NCBI RefSeq assembly: GCF_002879885.1
Contig: NZ_PNYA01000005.1
Coordinates: 186,001 to 250,000, forward strand
Reading direction: 5' to 3'
Length of the DNA: 64,000 nt
Source of the DNA: Trinickia dabaoshanensis
GTDB taxonomy: Bacteria > Pseudomonadota > Gammaproteobacteria > Burkholderiales > Burkholderiaceae
Of this stretch, positions 37,172 through 45,487 are shown in pieces. How positions within the stretch are numbered: the first letter of the stretch is position 1; each line of letters begins with the position of its first letter. A model generated the notes under the pieces. That model was not told the origin of the DNA. It was given only the letters and a program-made list of their open reading frames with translations, and did no database searches. A program made the position numbers and the translations under genes.

Positions 37172-37807
37172 TCAGTGCGCGAGCGCGGCGATGCCCGTCA
37201 CACGCGGCGCCGCGTCGGCCCCCGGCTTGCTCAGCGTGATCTTCCAATCGGTGGGGCCCGTGCGATCGCCGGTAGCCGTGCCCGTTTCGCCGAACGGCAG
37301 GCGAGCGAGCGCGCTTGCCACGAGCGCGTCGATCGCGTGGCCGGGGTCGGGGTCCCGGTCGCGTTTGGCGGCGCTGACCTTGTAGGCCTCGCGCCCGTCG
37401 GTCCGATCGAAGAACCGCAGGGTCAGCGAATGCACGTAGGGCTTGGCGCCCGGCCACTCGAATCCGGGCGGCAATGCAGGCGCCCCGCACGGGGCCTCGT
37501 CGGCACAGCCGCCGTACTCGATGCCGACGGACGCCGGACGCGTCTCGTGGGTCAGCGCGATACGGTAGCGCGCGACCGGCTGGGGCGCGGCGGTAAAGCC
37601 GAGCTCGGCCAATCGACGTTCGACGGCCGGTGCGAAGCCGTCAGGCTGACCGCCCCGCTCGCCTTGCCGATCCGAACCGTCCATGAACGCGTAGGTGCGC
37701 ACGCCTGCGCCAAAGCCTGGCACGGCGTTCGCGCGCACGGCGCTCTGCGGCGCGGCGCAGCCCGAGAGTGCCGCAGCGCAAGCCGCAAGCAGCCATAACC
37801 TTTTCAT
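37172..37807 (-). CDS. DUF4136 lipoprotein
   Basis: This 211-residue protein has a lipoprotein signal peptide with lipobox LSGC at residue 17 (LAACAAALSGCAAP). The body, with RTYAFMDGSDRQG, VERRLAELGFTAAPQPVARYRIALTHET and DALVASALARLPF, fits the DUF4136 family of small periplasm-facing lipoproteins of unknown role. It lies 78 bp after the CHASE2 kinase gene on the same strand; that gap contains a CGCAGGC-AA-GCCTGCG dyad at 37840-37855. Confidence 0.75.
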   Translation of the reverse strand: MKRLWLLAACAAALSGCAAPQSAVRANAVPGFGAGVRTYAFMDGSDRQGERGGQPDGFAPAVERRLAELGFTAAPQPVARYRIALTHETRPASVGIEYGGCADEAPCGAPALPPGFEWPGAKPYVHSLTLRFFDRTDGREAYKVSAAKRDRDPDPGHAIDALVASALARLPFGETGTATGDRTGPTDWKITLSKPGADAAPRVTGIAALAH

Positions 37808-37885
37808 ATCATGCGCCCGTCGTGTCGTCGTTGTTCGTCCGCAGGCAAGCCTGCGAGGGGCGATCCCGGCTGGTGCGGCCGGTAC

Positions 37886-40324
37886 TTACGCATCGCCGTC
37901 CCACCTCGGCAGCGAAACGGTCACGGTCGTCCCGCGCCCCGGCTCGCTCTCGACCGATACCTCCCCTTCGTGCCGCGTGACCACGGTCTTTACGAGCGCC
38001 ATTCCCAGTCCGGCGCCCTGCGACTGCGGCTGGCCCGTCGTCCTAAAGCGGCGGAAGCGCTCGAACAGATGAGCCTGCGCATCCTCGGTCATCCCGTAGC
38101 CTTGATCGACGATCCTGCACTGCACGCGATCGTTCGCGACGTACGTCACCGAGACGAGCACCGAGGTCTCGGTCGGACTGTACTTCACCGCGTTGTTCAG
38201 CAAGTTCGTCACCGCTCGCGTCATCAGCGAGCGATCGGCATGAATCCAGTGTCCATCGCCCTCGAAATGCGTTTCGACGAAGATGCCCTTGGCCCGGGCC
38301 TGGGGCCAGATCTCGTCGCTCGCATCGAGCACCACGTCGGCGAGATTGACCGGTTCGAAGAGGTAAGCCTGCGACTCGGCGCGCGTCAACTGTACGAAGT
38401 CGTCGGCGAGGGTCAGCGCGCGGCGCGTATAGCGCTCGATATGCTCGAGCAGCGTGCGCACGCGCTCGGAACGCGTCACCGCCATCTCCTCCTCGATCAG
38501 CGCCAGCACCGATGCATGCGGCGACCGCATATCGTGCGACAGCAGCCGCAGCGCATCCTCTCGCGCTTGCTCGGCCGCATGCAGCGCCGTCACTTCGGCA
38601 AGCCCCACGACCCAATAGCCCGATATTTCGCCGCGCGCGTTCCGGCAACGCGCATAGCGTAATAGGAAGTCGCGCTCGGCTCGATCGCGCACCTCGATTC
38701 CGCGCTTGACGACCCGGACCCGCTCGACGTCGGTCGGATCGAGCACCTCGGGCCATCGCGCAAGCACTTCGGCGTCCGAAACCGTTTCCGGGCCGATCGT
38801 CTTGATGAACCGCATCTCGCCGAGCGCATCGGTCAGGCGCCGTCCTTCGAGCGCCGAGTTGCCGATCCGGGCGAAACACTCGCGCGCCGCCTTGTTGGCG
38901 ACGCAAATCGAGCCTTGCCGGTCGGCAACCAAAATGGGCTCGGGCAGGCTGTTCAAGCAATCCCAAACGAATCGCTTCATGTCCTGCATGCGGTCGGCCG
39001 CCTGCTCGACGAGCGCGATATGCCGCTCGAGCGCATCGCCCCGGACCTCGCGCGGACGCACGGGAATGATCGGCAACGTATCGGCATCGTCCGCCAGCCG
39101 TTGGAGTTCGCGTTGCAGCCGAGACATCGTCATTTCGAGCCGCCGCCAACTCCATAGCGGATACACCACGAGCAACGCCATCAACGCCGGTACCGGCGAA
39201 AGCCAGACGCGGGCGTATTCGAGCAGCACCGCACTCACGATGAGGCAAACGAGAGCGAGGCCGAGCGTGAGCAGCAACGTGCGCCACGGCGAGAGAAAGA
39301 GCAACCCGGCAAGCAACGCCGCCAGCGGCACGAGCGACACCACGAACAGCCAGCGCGGCCTGACGGGGCGAATCTCGCTGTCCATCATCAGCGCGTTCAA
39401 CGCATTCGCGTGCAACAACGTATCGGAGGTGGGTCCCCATGTTCCCGTGATCGGCGTGGCCAGATGCGTGAGCAGTCCGGACGCGGTCAAGCCGATGAAT
39501 ACGACCTTTCCGCGCAACGCGCCGGCGGGCACGTTACCGTCGAGCAGATCGTGGGCCGAGACTTGCGCGCCGTCCGGCACGCGGCCCGAGAACGGGATCA
39601 GCACGCGCGACGGCGCATTGCCGCTCGCACCTCCCTCGAACGTGCTCGAGGTCGGAATCGGGCCCGCATGGGCGGTACGATACCGTCCGTCCGCCAGCGC
39701 GATCTTCCCGCTTCGAATATCGTCGAGCAACGGCATCACGAGATAATCCCAACTCACACCGGCGGCACGCTCGCGCAGCGCGACGCCGCGCACGATGCCG
39801 TCCGAATCGGGCTGCACGTCGATATGACCGATCCCGGCGGCGGCCGCCGCGAGTTCGGGTACCGGCCCCACCACGCCGCCACGCGCGCGCGTATCGACGT
39901 ATAGCGGCAAATAGGTCGGCGCCGAGCGCAGCACGCGCGCCAACTCATCGTCGCCGGCCGCGGGCTCGGTCAACAAGACGTTGTAGACGATGGCAGCCGC
40001 GCCGTCCTTGGCGACAGCATCGATCAAGCGGGCCTGCAAGGTACGCGGCCACGGCCAACGCCCCAACGCGGACACGCTGTCGTCGTCGATGCGCACGACC
40101 GCGATTTCGGGTGCGAGCGGCTGCGTGCGCAACGTCAGCATCCGATCGTAGACGAGGCGATTGAAGTTCGTCGCGACATCGCCCACGGCACACGCGAAAA
40201 TCGCCACGACGCCGACACAGCCGATCGCCAGCCACTCGCGCATGAACCGGTGCCAGACGCTCAGCTCCGGACGCCACGTCAAGCGCAGTCGACGAGGCGG
40301 GGCGAGCGATTCGTTAGGGGTCAT
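37886..40324 (-). CDS. CHASE2-domain sensor histidine kinase
   Basis: The protein has 812 residues. An N-terminal membrane segment (AIGCVGVVAIFACAVG, about 33-48) leads into a periplasmic CHASE2 domain (about 50-320, with VRIDDDSVSALGRWPWPR and GKVVFIGLTASGL). Three membrane segments follow (325-392), then a PAS region (455-580), HisKA with phosphoacceptor H597 (LLSHDMRSPHASV) and a HATPase (NNAVKYSP, DQGYGM, GAGLGMALV). CHASE2 is a putative extracytoplasmic sensor with unknown ligand. It starts 9 bp after the FecR/LysM gene stop, so they are cotranscribed. The divergent response regulator at 42224 is the likely partner. Confidence 0.92.
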   Translation of the reverse strand: MTPNESLAPPRRLRLTWRPELSVWHRFMREWLAIGCVGVVAIFACAVGDVATNFNRLVYDRMLTLRTQPLAPEIAVVRIDDDSVSALGRWPWPRTLQARLIDAVAKDGAAAIVYNVLLTEPAAGDDELARVLRSAPTYLPLYVDTRARGGVVGPVPELAAAAAGIGHIDVQPDSDGIVRGVALRERAAGVSWDYLVMPLLDDIRSGKIALADGRYRTAHAGPIPTSSTFEGGASGNAPSRVLIPFSGRVPDGAQVSAHDLLDGNVPAGALRGKVVFIGLTASGLLTHLATPITGTWGPTSDTLLHANALNALMMDSEIRPVRPRWLFVVSLVPLAALLAGLLFLSPWRTLLLTLGLALVCLIVSAVLLEYARVWLSPVPALMALLVVYPLWSWRRLEMTMSRLQRELQRLADDADTLPIIPVRPREVRGDALERHIALVEQAADRMQDMKRFVWDCLNSLPEPILVADRQGSICVANKAARECFARIGNSALEGRRLTDALGEMRFIKTIGPETVSDAEVLARWPEVLDPTDVERVRVVKRGIEVRDRAERDFLLRYARCRNARGEISGYWVVGLAEVTALHAAEQAREDALRLLSHDMRSPHASVLALIEEEMAVTRSERVRTLLEHIERYTRRALTLADDFVQLTRAESQAYLFEPVNLADVVLDASDEIWPQARAKGIFVETHFEGDGHWIHADRSLMTRAVTNLLNNAVKYSPTETSVLVSVTYVANDRVQCRIVDQGYGMTEDAQAHLFERFRRFRTTGQPQSQGAGLGMALVKTVVTRHEGEVSVESEPGRGTTVTVSLPRWDGDA

Positions 40325-40333
40325 TCACGCGCC

Positions 40334-41800
40334 TCATTTCGCCAGCGTGAACATGCGCACGGGCCCCGTCGTTTCGTAGAACCGCCCTCCCTCGTATTGC
40401 TCGGACACGACGCGCCAGTAGTAGTCGCCCGCGGGCAAATCGGAGACGACGAGCGAAGTATCCGTCAAGTCGACCGCATCCACGATCGGGTCGCGCAGAT
40501 CGTCATACGCCGAGAGTACGAGGCGAAACCGCGTCCGCGCGTCCGCGCGCGACGCCCGCCACGTGAACCGGTACGCGCGCGAACCCGCAGGCGCGCTTGC
40601 CGTCGCGCTGAGCTCGTTCGTGCGGCGCTCGAACGCATACACGCGGGGTAAGCCATCCAGGCCGCTGCGGTCGATCGATGAAATACGGACGAAATAGGTA
40701 CCGTCGGGTACGTCGGAGAACGTGGCCCTCGGTTCGGTCACGCGCGCGTCGCGGATCAAGTCGAGCAAATCGGCATCGCGCGCGATCTGGATTCGATAAC
40801 CGCCGGCATCGGCAGCCGGCACCAGGTCGAACGCGACGAGCTTGCCGTCTTGCACTTTCCCCGGGTCAGCGAGCACCGGCGCCGGCATGAGCGGCTGGGG
40901 CGCACCCACGACGCCCCCGTTCGGCGTCGCGCTGCCCTGCCCGGCGCCGACGAACTGCGACCGCGCGGACTCGGGCTCCGGCGCGGGCCCGCTCTTGCCC
41001 GTCGCCGCTCCCGCGGACGAGCCGACCGCGACGGTCCCGTCGAGCACCTCGACGGCCGTCATCGACGAGAGTTGATTCACGCGAAAACGTGTGCCCCGCA
41101 CGCCCGCCACGATCGACGGCGTGCGAACCTCGAAGCGGTCGCCGCTTTGCTTCGCATGCGTCACTTCGTTTGCGACCTCGCCCCGCTGCAATTCGATGAC
41201 GTGGTCTTCGATTCCCGTGAGCGCCATCTTGCGCAACACCGATAAAACGATATGGCTGTTCGGCGCGATGCTGACGTACGATCCGTCGTCGAGTTCGAGC
41301 GTCGCGAATCCGTCCGCGCCGGTGCTGACCGCGTCGTTCTCTCCGAGGATACGTCCGGGCAGCAGCGGCACCTCCGGCGCGGCACGTGTCCCCGGCGAGG
41401 TGCCGAGCGCGCGCGCCGTCACACGTCCGCTCAGCGCGACGATGCTCGCCGCGGTCGAATCGCGGCGCAGCAATGCGAGCGGAAGCCGCAACGTCATCCC
41501 CGCCGGCAACAGCCTAGGCGCGCTTACGTGATTGAGCCGTGCCAACGCGCGCCATCCGCCGGCGTCGGTCAAGTAGCGCTGCGCCACTTCGAACAGCGTA
41601 TCGCCGGCAACCGTCACATAGGCGGCGGTTGCGAGCGCATCGATTTTGCTTTGGGCCCGTGCGGGTGTCGCACCGAAGGAGACGGCCACGGCAACGATCG
41701 CGGCGATCGCCGACGCGCGCCCCCCTTTGCGGCACCCGGCTTCGTCAAACCCCTGCGATCCCTCGCGCGAAACCGTAATGACGGCATTTGGGTTGCGCAT
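40334..41800 (-). CDS. LysM-FecR domain periplasmic protein
   Basis: The 488-residue protein has a long n-region and signal peptide cut near PARA-QSKID (about residue 49). A LysM domain (about 60-105, YVTVAGDTLFEVAQRYLTDAGGW) should bind peptidoglycan. A FecR domain (about 120-245, with LELDDGSYVSIAPNSHI and TPSIVAGVRGTRFRV) and FN3-like repeats to the C-terminus follow. Unlike classical FecR it has no cytoplasmic anti-sigma part, and no sigma factor or TonB receptor is nearby. Its partner is probably the CHASE2 kinase encoded 9 bp downstream. ATG 41800 is chosen; it lacks a strong ribosome site. Confidence 0.88.
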   Translation of the reverse strand: MRNPNAVITVSREGSQGFDEAGCRKGGRASAIAAIVAVAVSFGATPARAQSKIDALATAAYVTVAGDTLFEVAQRYLTDAGGWRALARLNHVSAPRLLPAGMTLRLPLALLRRDSTAASIVALSGRVTARALGTSPGTRAAPEVPLLPGRILGENDAVSTGADGFATLELDDGSYVSIAPNSHIVLSVLRKMALTGIEDHVIELQRGEVANEVTHAKQSGDRFEVRTPSIVAGVRGTRFRVNQLSSMTAVEVLDGTVAVGSSAGAATGKSGPAPEPESARSQFVGAGQGSATPNGGVVGAPQPLMPAPVLADPGKVQDGKLVAFDLVPAADAGGYRIQIARDADLLDLIRDARVTEPRATFSDVPDGTYFVRISSIDRSGLDGLPRVYAFERRTNELSATASAPAGSRAYRFTWRASRADARTRFRLVLSAYDDLRDPIVDAVDLTDTSLVVSDLPAGDYYWRVVSEQYEGGRFYETTGPVRMFTLAK

Positions 41801-42223
41801 CGTCTTATCTATAAATCGAGAATTGTTTTTTAATGCGGCGGTGGCGGCGAGCGTGACACGAGCCGCGTGGCGCGCAGGCATCCGGCCCACGTGTCCTGTC
41901 GCTATTTGTATACAGTAATCCCTTTGCGCGACGCCGAAGCCCGGAGCTTAGCGAATTTCGCGCGATCGTGCACTGTCTATTCGGCTGCCCTCATTTGATC
42001 GTCGCTCGCTTGGATTGCTCAGAGGCAGGCGAATGAGCCTAAAACCGCTACGATTGCAAACAAATGTCAATTGCTCACCTTTTGCGATACTGCGTTTAGT
42101 CCGCTAGACAAGCGGCGGCGGTACAATTGCAAGCCGATATTCGAGTCGGATGCGCCGAGCGCCGATGCGCGGCGGGATTTCCGATTCATATTCGATGCAC
42201 GCGAGCGAGATGACCCGAAAGAA
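41801..42223. promoter_or_regulatory. Divergent promoter region, CHASE2/FecR operon and response regulator
   Basis: This 423-bp gap between divergent genes holds no gene I can support. It becomes AT-richer at both ends. TTTGTATACAGTAAT near 41905-41920 is a plausible promoter core and TTTTGCGATACTGCG near 42078 another, but neither is a clear match. The region presumably carries sites for the response regulator at 42224. Confidence 0.4.
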
Positions 42224-42955
42224 ATGAAGATCGCCTATCTGGAAGACGATGACGTTCTCGCCGAACACATCGGCGAAGTATTGCGTTCGGCAGGGCACGA
42301 GTGCGAGCTGTTTCGCGACGGCAGCCAGTTGATTCGCCGCCTCAAACGCGACCGTTTCGACTTGGTTCTGCTCGATTGGTGCCTGCCCGGCGTGACCGGT
42401 CACCAAGTCACGATATGGGCGCGCGCCAACCTCAGCGAGCGCGTGCCGATTCTCTTCATGACGAGCCGCTCGCTCGAGGCCGACGTCGTCACCGCCCTCT
42501 CGGCCGGCGCCGACGATTACATGATCAAACCCATCCGTACGAGCGAGCTCCTCGCGCGCATCGAAGCGCTGGGCCGTCGCGCGTATCCGGATTCGGGAAA
42601 CGGCGCGCAAACCGTGATCGAAGTGGGTTGCTATCGCATCGATCCCGTGAGCCGCACCTGCCTTTTGCGTGACACGCCGATCGAGCTGACGGGGCGCGAA
42701 TTCGATCTCGTTCTTCTTTTGTTCCAACATGCGGGACGCGTGCTCTCGCGCGAACACATCGGCGGCACGCTGTGGGGCCAACCCCAGAGCGCGATCTCCC
42801 GTACGCTCGACACCCATATGTCGCGCGTGCGGACGAAGCTGCAATTGCGGCCGGACAACGGCGTTCGGCTCGCACCGGTCTATGGGCACGGCTACCGGCT
42901 CGAACTCGTCCCCGACGCGTCAGCGCCATCGATGCGCGAGGCCCGCGTCGGCTAA
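42224..42955 (+). CDS. OmpR-family response regulator paired with CHASE2 kinase
   Basis: From ATG 42224 it has 243 residues. The receiver has acidic residues at 8-10 (EDDD), phospho-Asp51 in LLDWCLPG and lysine in MIKPIR. The winged-helix effector domain runs through ELTGREFDLVLLLFQHAGRVLSREHIGGTLWGQ to GHGYRLEL. Its position, divergent from the FecR/CHASE2-kinase operon, indicates that it is the cognate regulator. It is followed by a hairpin resembling a terminator. Confidence 0.88.
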   Translation: MKIAYLEDDDVLAEHIGEVLRSAGHECELFRDGSQLIRRLKRDRFDLVLLDWCLPGVTGHQVTIWARANLSERVPILFMTSRSLEADVVTALSAGADDYMIKPIRTSELLARIEALGRRAYPDSGNGAQTVIEVGCYRIDPVSRTCLLRDTPIELTGREFDLVLLLFQHAGRVLSREHIGGTLWGQPQSAISRTLDTHMSRVRTKLQLRPDNGVRLAPVYGHGYRLELVPDASAPSMREARVG

Positions 42956-42963
42956 GCGCGATC

Positions 42964-42983
42964 GGGGCCGCTTAGCCGGCCCC
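42964..42983 (+). terminator. Hairpin after response regulator gene
   Basis: GGGGCC (42964-42969) and GGCCCC (42978-42983) form a 6-bp GC stem with an 8-nt loop just past the stop. The following sequence is pyrimidine-rich (CCTCTTCCCTCTTCC) but not a pure T run, so termination may be moderate. Confidence 0.5.
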
Positions 42984-43073
42984 CTCTTCCCTCTTCCACA
43001 CGCGTAATAAAGCGGCTGGCTTTGTCCGAAAAAGGCGCCGGGTTGTGTAATATTCGGTATTTTTTGGGGCCGC

Positions 43074-45350
43074 ATGGTACGCATGGTGTCGATTCGGACG
43101 GCGATACGCGTAAGCTGCGCCGTCATGCTGGCGTTCGCCGCCGTGGTGGCGGCCCCTGAGGCAGCCCATGCGCAAGACCCCGTATGCCGCGCGCGCGGAA
43201 GCAGCGGTTCACGGCCGGCGATCGGCCTGGTCCTATCGGGCGGCGGCGCGCGCGGATATGCGCATTTGGGCGTGCTGCGCGTGCTCGAGGAAAACCGCAT
43301 TCCCGTCGACTGCATCGCCGGCACCAGCATGGGCGCCGTCGTGGGCGGGCTTTACGCGAGCGGCATGGGCGCCGACGCGATGCAAGCGCGGCTGGCGAAC
43401 GTCAATTTGGCGGATATCGCGTTCGATGTCGAAAAGCGCTCCGATCTGCCCCAATCTCAACGCGAGGATTCCCGGCTGTACGTGGGCAGTATCGGTTTCA
43501 GCGCCGACGGCGCGAAACTGCCCGCGGGGCTCGTGCAAGGCAACCGTCTGCAGGCCTTGTTGCAGGAATGGACCTCGAACCTGCCGGCCAACGCCCCTTT
43601 CGATACCCTCCCGATTCCGTACCGCGCCGTGGCGACCCAGCTCAGCACGGGCGACGAAGTCGTGCTCGACCATGGCTCACTGCCGCTAGCGATCCGGGCG
43701 AGCATGGCCATGCCGGGTTTGTTCGCGCCGGCCGAATTCGACGGCACCGCGCTCGTCGACGGCGGCCTGGTCAATAACTTGCCGACCGACGTGGCCCGCG
43801 CGATGGGCGCCGATGTCCTGATCGCCGTCGATATCAGCTCGCCTTTGCGCCCCCTCGATGCGCTGTCTTCGCCGACGGACGTGATGCAACAGATGCTCGG
43901 CATCTTGATTCACCAGAACGTGGGGCGGCATCGCGCGCAATTGACGCCGAACGACGTGCTGATCAAACCGACGCTGGGCAATCTCGGTTTTTCCGATTTC
44001 GCGCATGCGAACGAGGCCATCGAGGCCGGGGCCGCCGCCGCGCGCGCCGCGTTGCCGAGCTTGGCGCGCTTCGAGCTCTCGCCCGAGCAATACGCGGCGT
44101 ATCGCGCCGCCCATGCCGCCGAGGAACCCCGGCCGGTCAAACTCGCGCATGTCGAGGTCCACACCCGAGGCAAAGTACCGGCCGCGCGCGTGAACAAGTT
44201 CTTGAACCTGCATCCGGGCGATACCTACGATCCGCTCGCCGTCACTCGCGATCTACAAACGCTCGTCACCTCCGGCGACTTCGAAAGTGCGACGCAGCAG
44301 TTGATCGACGATCAGGACGGCCCTCGCCTCGTGATCGATGCACGGGAAAAATCCTGGGGTCCGAACTTCCTGCTGTTCGGCCTGGGCTTATCGAGCAGCT
44401 CGGAAGACGAAGGCGGGTTCCGGCTCAACCTCGGCTACCGGCGCCCATGGCTCACCGCATCAGGCCTCGAGTTCCGCGCCGACGCCACGCTCGGCAGCGA
44501 TTTATTGCGATTCAATACGGAGCTGCGCCAGCCGCTGTCCACGGCGCTCGGTTACTACATCGCCCCCTACGCGGAGTTCGAGCGCCGCTTCGCGAACATC
44601 TACGACGACAGCACGGGTGTCCGCATGACGCAATACCACCTGCAAACCGAGCGGGCGGGCATCGACTTCGGCATGCCGATCGCGCGCCTGGGCGACTTCC
44701 GGATCGGCTTGGCGTATTCGCACGCGTTCGGCTCGCCTGTCTACAACTTGCCGCTCGACGACGGGACACTGCTGTTTCCCGATGTGTATGGGCACGAGAT
44801 CTCGGCACGGGCCAAGCTCGTCATCGATCAACTCGACGATCCGCTCTTTCCGCGCACCGGCTACTTCGCCGAGTTGCGCGCGGAACGTTCCGTCTTCGGC
44901 CAAAGCGACCCTTACACGGAGCTTTACGGCAAACTCATCGGCGCGGTCAGCTTCGGGCGGCACAGCTTGAACGCCAGCGTCGAAGCGGGGGGCGACATCG
45001 GCGGCCAAAACGCGGCGAATCCGCTCGGCTTCACGCTGGGCGGCTTTCAACATCTGTCCGCCTACGCCGCCGACCAGTTGTCGGGCAATTCGATGCTCTA
45101 CGCCCAGGTCACCTATCTGAACCAACTCATGCGGTTCCAAACGGCGCCGCTAGAGGGCTTGTACGCCGGCATCAGCTTCGAAGCGGGCAACGTCTGGCAG
45201 CAAGGCGACCGCTTCGGCAGCAGCGCCCTCAAACGCAGCGTGACCTTTTTTACGAGCGTGACGAGTTCGTTCGGTCCCTTGTACTTCGGTATCGCGCTCG
45301 CCCCGGGCGGTCGCCGCAATCTGTACTTCCAGCTCGGCCACACCTATTGA
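43074..45350 (+). CDS. Patatin-like phospholipase with POTRA and outer-membrane barrel (PlpD-type, T5dSS)
   Basis: The 758-residue protein has a signal peptide (to about residue 33, AHA-QDPVC). A patatin domain follows with oxyanion loop GGGARG (56-61), nucleophile Ser85 in GTSMG and Asp229 in VDGG. One POTRA-like module (about 345-425, VKLAHVEVHTRGKVPAARVNKFLNLHPGDTYD) and a C-terminal bacterial-surface-antigen barrel end in LGHTY. This is the architecture of Pseudomonas PlpD, a type Vd autotransporter that carries its lipase to the surface. The residues for a Ser-Asp dyad are intact, so phospholipase A1-type activity is expected. It appears monocistronic. Confidence 0.93.
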   Translation: MVRMVSIRTAIRVSCAVMLAFAAVVAAPEAAHAQDPVCRARGSSGSRPAIGLVLSGGGARGYAHLGVLRVLEENRIPVDCIAGTSMGAVVGGLYASGMGADAMQARLANVNLADIAFDVEKRSDLPQSQREDSRLYVGSIGFSADGAKLPAGLVQGNRLQALLQEWTSNLPANAPFDTLPIPYRAVATQLSTGDEVVLDHGSLPLAIRASMAMPGLFAPAEFDGTALVDGGLVNNLPTDVARAMGADVLIAVDISSPLRPLDALSSPTDVMQQMLGILIHQNVGRHRAQLTPNDVLIKPTLGNLGFSDFAHANEAIEAGAAAARAALPSLARFELSPEQYAAYRAAHAAEEPRPVKLAHVEVHTRGKVPAARVNKFLNLHPGDTYDPLAVTRDLQTLVTSGDFESATQQLIDDQDGPRLVIDAREKSWGPNFLLFGLGLSSSSEDEGGFRLNLGYRRPWLTASGLEFRADATLGSDLLRFNTELRQPLSTALGYYIAPYAEFERRFANIYDDSTGVRMTQYHLQTERAGIDFGMPIARLGDFRIGLAYSHAFGSPVYNLPLDDGTLLFPDVYGHEISARAKLVIDQLDDPLFPRTGYFAELRAERSVFGQSDPYTELYGKLIGAVSFGRHSLNASVEAGGDIGGQNAANPLGFTLGGFQHLSAYAADQLSGNSMLYAQVTYLNQLMRFQTAPLEGLYAGISFEAGNVWQQGDRFGSSALKRSVTFFTSVTSSFGPLYFGIALAPGGRRNLYFQLGHTY

Positions 45351-45357
45351 AGCTTTT

Positions 45358-45371
45358 TTGATCGATATCAA
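45358..45371. promoter_or_regulatory. Perfect ANR/FNR box TTGAT-CGAT-ATCAA
   Basis: This 14-bp dyad matches the FNR/ANR consensus TTGAT-N4-ATCAA exactly. It lies 8 bp past the patatin gene stop and 116 bp upstream of the hybrid kinase start, a suitable distance for a promoter element of the latter. A CRP-family site of similar form is present at 12160. Confidence 0.55.
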
Positions 45372-45487
45372 TTTCGAAAGCGGCGCCCCCGTAACAATCC
45401 GTATGAAGTTTTTCCGGGCGCCGCCGTAGTCCCGATCAATAGGGCGCGAAAACGCCCGTTTCCGGCTGACTACCGCCTCCATCGGAC

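Noticed and set aside
37840-37855. Dyad CGCAGGC-AA-GCCTGCG as a terminator of the CHASE2 kinase gene
   Set aside because: The loop is only two bases and no U tract follows on the minus strand; kept only as a note in the lipoprotein entry.
41900-41920. TTTGTATACAGTA as a LexA box
   Set aside because: Only the right half fits; the left half lacks the required CTG, and no SOS gene is adjacent.
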